Source of the DNA: Syntrophaceae bacterium UBA4810 | Lineage (GTDB): Bacteria > Desulfobacterota > Syntrophia > Syntrophales > Smithellaceae | NCBI GenBank assembly: GCA_002402545.1 | Contig: DHGA01000042.1 | Span: forward strand, 1-27,249 | Direction: 5' to 3' | DNA: 27,249 nt | In this document: piece by piece, positions 23,838 through 27,249 of the stretch | Position numbering within the stretch: the first letter of the stretch is position 1 | Layout: each line of letters begins with the position of its first letter | Notes under the pieces: model-generated | Databases searched by the model: none | The model's input: the letters and a program-made list of their open reading frames with translations, nothing else | What the model was told of the DNA's origin: nothing | Translations under genes and position numbers: made by a program

Positions 23838-26540
23838 TCAAGCTGCTTCCAGCTTAACTGCGCAAACTTTATATTCCGGAATCTTGCCTATGGGATCCAG
23901 CGCCGGGTTGGTCAGAATATTGACAGCGGCCTCGGCAAAATGGAAATTCATAAAAATTGTGCCTGGGGTGCTCTTCTGGGTAATCTGAGCTCTGGCTTCA
24001 ATCGTACCGCGTCTGGAAGTAACTTTTACTAATTGACCTTCCGAGATACCCAGTTTTTCCGCGTCGACAGGATTGATTTCCACCAAACTTTCGGGATAAC
24101 GTTCGGATAGGCCAACCGCCCGGCGCGTCATCGTTCCCGTGTGATACTGATACAGGACCCGTCCTGTGGACAAGAAGAGAGGATATTTTTCATCCGGCCA
24201 TTCCGCGGGCGGAATATATTCAATGGCGCTAAAGAGACCCAAACCGCGTGAGAATCTATCTTTATGCAAAAATTTAGTACCCGGATGATCAGCGGTGGGG
24301 CAGGGCCACTGGATGCCCTCATTTTCCAGGCGCTCATAAGTCATACCCGCGTAACTTGGCGTTACTTTGATGACCTCGTCAAAAATATCTTTTGCTGAGG
24401 CATATTTCATCGGATAACCCATTTTTGTGGAGATGTCACTGATAATTTCCCAGTCTTCTTTGGCTTCGCCTGGTGCGTCAATTATTTTCCTGACGCGCTG
24501 GACGCGCCGCTCCGTGTTGGTGAAAGTGCCTTCCTTTTCGGCGAAGCTGGCGGCGGGAAGAACCACATCGGCAAGCTTTGTTGTTTCTGTAGGGAAAATG
24601 TCCTGAACAATCAGCAAGTCGAGATTGCGCAGCTCTTTTTCCACGTGTTTGAGATCAGGATCGGAAAGAAGCGGGTTTTCACCCATTATATAGATTGCTT
24701 TAATATCGCCTTTCCCCGCCGCGGCCATCATTTCCATCAGCGTTAACCCGGGTTTTGTGGAGAGTTTTGCCCCCCATGCCGCTTCAAATTTTTTGTGCGC
24801 GTCTTCGGATGCCACCTGCTGATAGGCGGGATACACATTGGGAAGGCCACCCATATCACAAGCTCCCTGCACGTTGTTTTGGCCGCGCAGAGGATTGACA
24901 CCGCCGCCTTCGATACCGATGTTGCCGCAAAGCATGGACAGATTGGCGATGGACTTCACATTGTCTGTGCCGGTAATGTGTTGAGTTATTCCCATAGCAT
25001 AAACTACACTGGCGCTCTTGGCTTTGGCATACATACGCGCCGCCTTTTTCAAATCATTGGCCGGGACACCGGAAATTTTCTCCACGTATTCCGGCGTGTA
25101 TTTAGAAACCGCGGCCTTAAGGGCGTCAAAATTTTCTGTGCGCTCGGCCACGTAATCTTTAGCGTAAAGATTTTCGGAAATAATTACATTCATTAACCCG
25201 TTTAATACAGCAACATCTGTGCCAGGTTTCTGGCAAAGCCAGATGTCGGCGTATTTGACCAAGTCGATTTCCCGCGGATCAATTACAATCAGCTTTACAC
25301 CCTGCTGGCGGATACCCCGTTTTATAAAAGAGCTGATTACGGGATGGTTTTCCGTGGTATTAGTTCCCGTGGCTAAAATCAAATCTGTAAATTCCAGTTC
25401 TTCGATGGAATTAGTCATTGCGCCACTGCCGAATGATGCGGCCAGACCGGCCACAGTTACGGAGTGTCAGAGCCGGGCGCAATGGTCGACATTATTAGTG
25501 CCGATCACCGCGCGCATGAATTTCTGAAAAAGATAATTTTCTTCATTGGTGCAGCGCGCGGAAGCCAAACCAGCGATGCTGTCCGGGCCATTCTTCTTTT
25601 TAATCGCGGAAAGTTTATCGGATATAAATGATATTGCTTCTTCCCAGCTAACTTCCTTTAATTCATCATTCTTATTACGTCTCATTAAAGGTTTCTTCAG
25701 ACGGCTAGGATGCTGGATGAAATCCATCCCGAAACGTCCCTTTACGCAAAGAGAACCTTCATTTGGTTTTCCATATTCACGATTGCCCGATACTTTAATA
25801 ACTTTGTTGTCTTTAACAAAAACATCCATCTGGCAGCCCACGCCGCAATATGTGCAGGTGGTGCGAGTTTTCTGTAATTCCCAAGGGCGTCCGGCAAATT
25901 TTGCCTGCTTGAAAGTAATCGCCCCCGTGGGACAAACCTGAAGACACTCGCCGCAGAAAACGCAGGATGAATTAATATAATCAGCGTCAAAAGCGGGGCC
26001 TACTTTGGCGTGAGAACCGCGCATGGAGAAATCCAACACTTCATTTACCTGAATTTCATTACAGGCGCGCACGCAGCGTCCGCACAGCACGCATTTGTTC
26101 AGGTCGCGCTGGATCATGGAATTATTATCTTCAATCGCGTAACCGGGAGGTTCTATTTCAAAACGGGGTTTTTCTATCTGCAGCCAGTAAACAAGATTCT
26201 GCAGTTCGCAGGCGCCATTTTGCTCGCAGGTCAGACAATTATGATCGCCCGATGACCATAGAAGTTCAACGATCATTTTCTGGGCGGAGCGCACCGCCGG
26301 TGTATCTGTGCGGACGATCATGCCCGGGGTCACCGGCATACAGCATGAGGCAACCAGAGAGCGGGCGTTTTCCACTTCCACCACGCAGACGCGGCAGGCG
26401 CCGACATTTGTGGTTTTTTCATAATGGCAAAGAGTGGGGATAAAAATGCCATTTTCTCTGGCGCATTCCAGAACAGTCTGGCCGGCATTGGCTTCGACAT
26501 TTTTCCCGTCTATTGTTAAAGGTATTCTTTTTTTCTCCAT
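23838..26540 (-). CDS. fdhA: Selenocysteine-containing formate dehydrogenase, catalytic subunit (TGA read as Sec358)
   Basis: A single 900-residue gene interrupted only by TGA at 25469-25467, in the context HCARL-U-HSVTVAG. In this family that residue is the molybdenum/tungsten ligand Sec or Cys. N-terminal part: [2Fe-2S] domain with Cys38, 49, 52, 66; a NuoG-type His/Cys cluster site (DHNCLTCEQNGACELQ); two 4Fe-4S motifs (CVLCGRCVRACNE, CVFCGECLQVCPTGA). Catalytic part: CTYCGVGCQMDV 4Fe-4S site, molybdopterin-binding domains (GENPLLSDPD, DVVLPAASFAEKEGTFTNTER), and a C-terminal cap with STGRVLYQYHTGTMTRR. It oxidises formate or reduces CO2 in the cytoplasm, passing electrons through the clusters to a flavoprotein partner. 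AAGGAG precedes the ATG by 6 bases. It lies 35 bases after the GltD-like gene. Confidence 0.95.
25424..25469 (-). promoter_or_regulatory. Bacterial SECIS element of fdhA
   Basis: Directly after the TGA, the mRNA folds into a hairpin. The apical stem UGUGGCC/GGCCGCA (25455-25449 with 25443-25437, one G-U pair) closes a GGUCU loop. A lower stem CACU-CCG/CGG-C-AGUG (25466-25460 with 25431-25424) has one bulged base. The GGUCU loop occupies positions 22-26 counted from the U of UGA, the same place and sequence as in E. coli fdhF, where SelB binds. This supports Sec insertion over a nonsense mutation. Confidence 0.88.
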
Positions 26541-26575
26541 TTCCTGCTCCTTAACTCAGTATATTCAATTCTCGA

Positions 26576-27249
26576 TTAAAGTTCCGCGTCGCAGCGCAGA
26601 CAGCGGCAAGCTTCCTTTATAGCTCCTTCGCGGTTGAAACCAAGTTCAACTTCGGAAAAGCTCATTTTACGTTTTTCAGGGTTCATTTCCGGCATGTGGG
26701 CCTGCGGTGCTTCTGTTGTTTCTTCATCAATAACCAGAGGCACGTCAATTTTTTCCTGTGCCGGTTTTTCATAAGCTGGTTCGTTGTTTGCCTTACGGAT
26801 AGCCGCGTCGATATCATCAGCGGCCTGATGTCCGGCTGCAATAGCCCCGATGACTGTATCCGGGCCGGTAACGGCGTCACCGCCCGCGAAAAATTTAGGA
26901 TTGGCGGTGCGGGATTTATAGACATTGCCTACGTTGTAGCAATCCCATTTGTTGATTTCCACGCCGCTTTTCGCGTCCATAAAGCTCATATCCGGCACCT
27001 GGCCTATGGCGGCGATAACGGCATCTACATTCAGCGTGAATTCAGAATTTTCAACGGCAACCGGTCTTTTGCGTCCGCTGGAATCAAAATCTCCCAGCTT
27101 CATACGCTGGCAGGTTATGGAATTAACCTTTCCTCTGCTGCCTTCAATTTTCAACGGCGCGACTAGGTATTCAATTTTAATTCCTTCTTCTTCCGCGGCT
27201 TTGATTTCTTCTTCGGCAGCGGGCATATCCTGCCTGAGCCTTCGATATA
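26576..27249 (-). CDS. GltD-like FAD/NAD(P)-dependent oxidoreductase, C-terminal part (5' end outside window)
   Basis: The frame is open from the right edge of the window to a stop at 26576-26578, so only about the last 223 residues are visible. They begin RRLRQDMPAAEEEI, the family's YRR-x(5)-MPA-x-EEE stretch. VDAVIAAIGQVPDM and FFAGGDAVTGPDTVIGAIAAGHQAADDI follow, the second nucleotide- and FAD-binding parts of glutamate-synthase small-subunit-like flavoproteins. A C-terminal CRCLRC group may take part in cluster binding. The ATG at 27226 is internal (MPAAEEE) and not the start. With fdhA 35 bases downstream, it is probably the electron partner that links formate oxidation to NAD(P)H, rather than a glutamate synthase. 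Further diaphorase-type subunits may lie beyond the edge. Confidence 0.85.
   Translation of the reverse strand, partial: YRRLRQDMPAAEEEIKAAEEEGIKIEYLVAPLKIEGSRGKVNSITCQRMKLGDFDSSGRKRPVAVENSEFTLNVDAVIAAIGQVPDMSFMDAKSGVEINKWDCYNVGNVYKSRTANPKFFAGGDAVTGPDTVIGAIAAGHQAADDIDAAIRKANNEPAYEKPAQEKIDVPLVIDEETTEAPQAHMPEMNPEKRKMSFSEVELGFNREGAIKEACRCLRCDAEL

Noticed and set aside
24795..25196. 133-codon plus-strand ORF inside fdhA
   Set aside because: It is antisense to conserved molybdopterin-domain coding sequence. His/Gly/Ile-rich composition marks it as a shadow.
25454..25469. fdhA as a frameshifted or nonsense-mutated pseudogene, or as two separate genes
   Set aside because: The frame is unchanged across the TGA, the codon lies exactly at the known Sec/Cys site, and a SECIS hairpin with the fdhF-type loop and spacing follows.

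Overview
The window (27,249 bases, no RNA genes or CRISPR seen) reads as a chromosomal piece of an anaerobic, Gram-negative, Desulfobacterota/Syntrophales-like bacterium. The taxonomic guess is inference. It rests on a selenocysteine formate dehydrogenase with a cytoplasmic NuoG-like N-terminus, its GltD-like partner and an oxalate/formate-type MFS carrier, plus a tripartite type I secretion system that implies an outer membrane.

Region 1 (1-6991, + strand) is a type I secretion locus. It holds the 3' end of an RTX (Ca2+-binding repeat) protein gene, a TolC-like outer-membrane factor, a HlyB-like ABC exporter whose C39-like domain has no recognisable catalytic Cys, a HlyD-like adaptor, a small DUF3467-like protein and a family-4-type glycosyltransferase. 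Region 2 (6992-8393) holds a decayed PAS-domain relic with two in-frame TAG codons, then a SAM methyltransferase gene on the minus strand. Region 3 (8394-13570, +) is an addB-addA pair for double-strand-break processing, with start and stop overlapping by one base. AddB keeps the four-cysteine iron-sulfur staple and both subunits keep a nuclease motif.

Region 4 (13649-20181, - strand) is a three-gene trehalose block: a trehalose-6-phosphate synthase/phosphatase fusion, a GH65 phosphorylase-type enzyme, and a fusion of a beta-phosphoglucomutase-like HAD domain with a trehalose-6-phosphatase domain. The last two overlap by 8 nt and together repeat the HAD-TPP-GH65 domain order known from mycobacterial OtsB1. 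The whole block lies between two direct copies of the last 225 bases of addA (13346-13570 and 20399-20623). By hand count they are about 90% identical, with 14 silent codon changes against 5 replacement changes. I read this as a cassette integrated at the 3' end of addA, with the second copy brought in from a diverged relative.

Region 5 (20686-27249, - strand) starts with a Na+/phosphate cotransporter carrying a PhoU-like tail. Next is a strong intrinsic terminator, which ends a formate operon read leftwards: GltD-like flavoprotein (5' end outside the window), fdhA, then the MFS carrier. fdhA is one 900-residue gene with an in-frame TGA at codon 358. A SECIS hairpin directly after the TGA supports reading it as selenocysteine. 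Without that reading the gene falls apart into two false ORFs.
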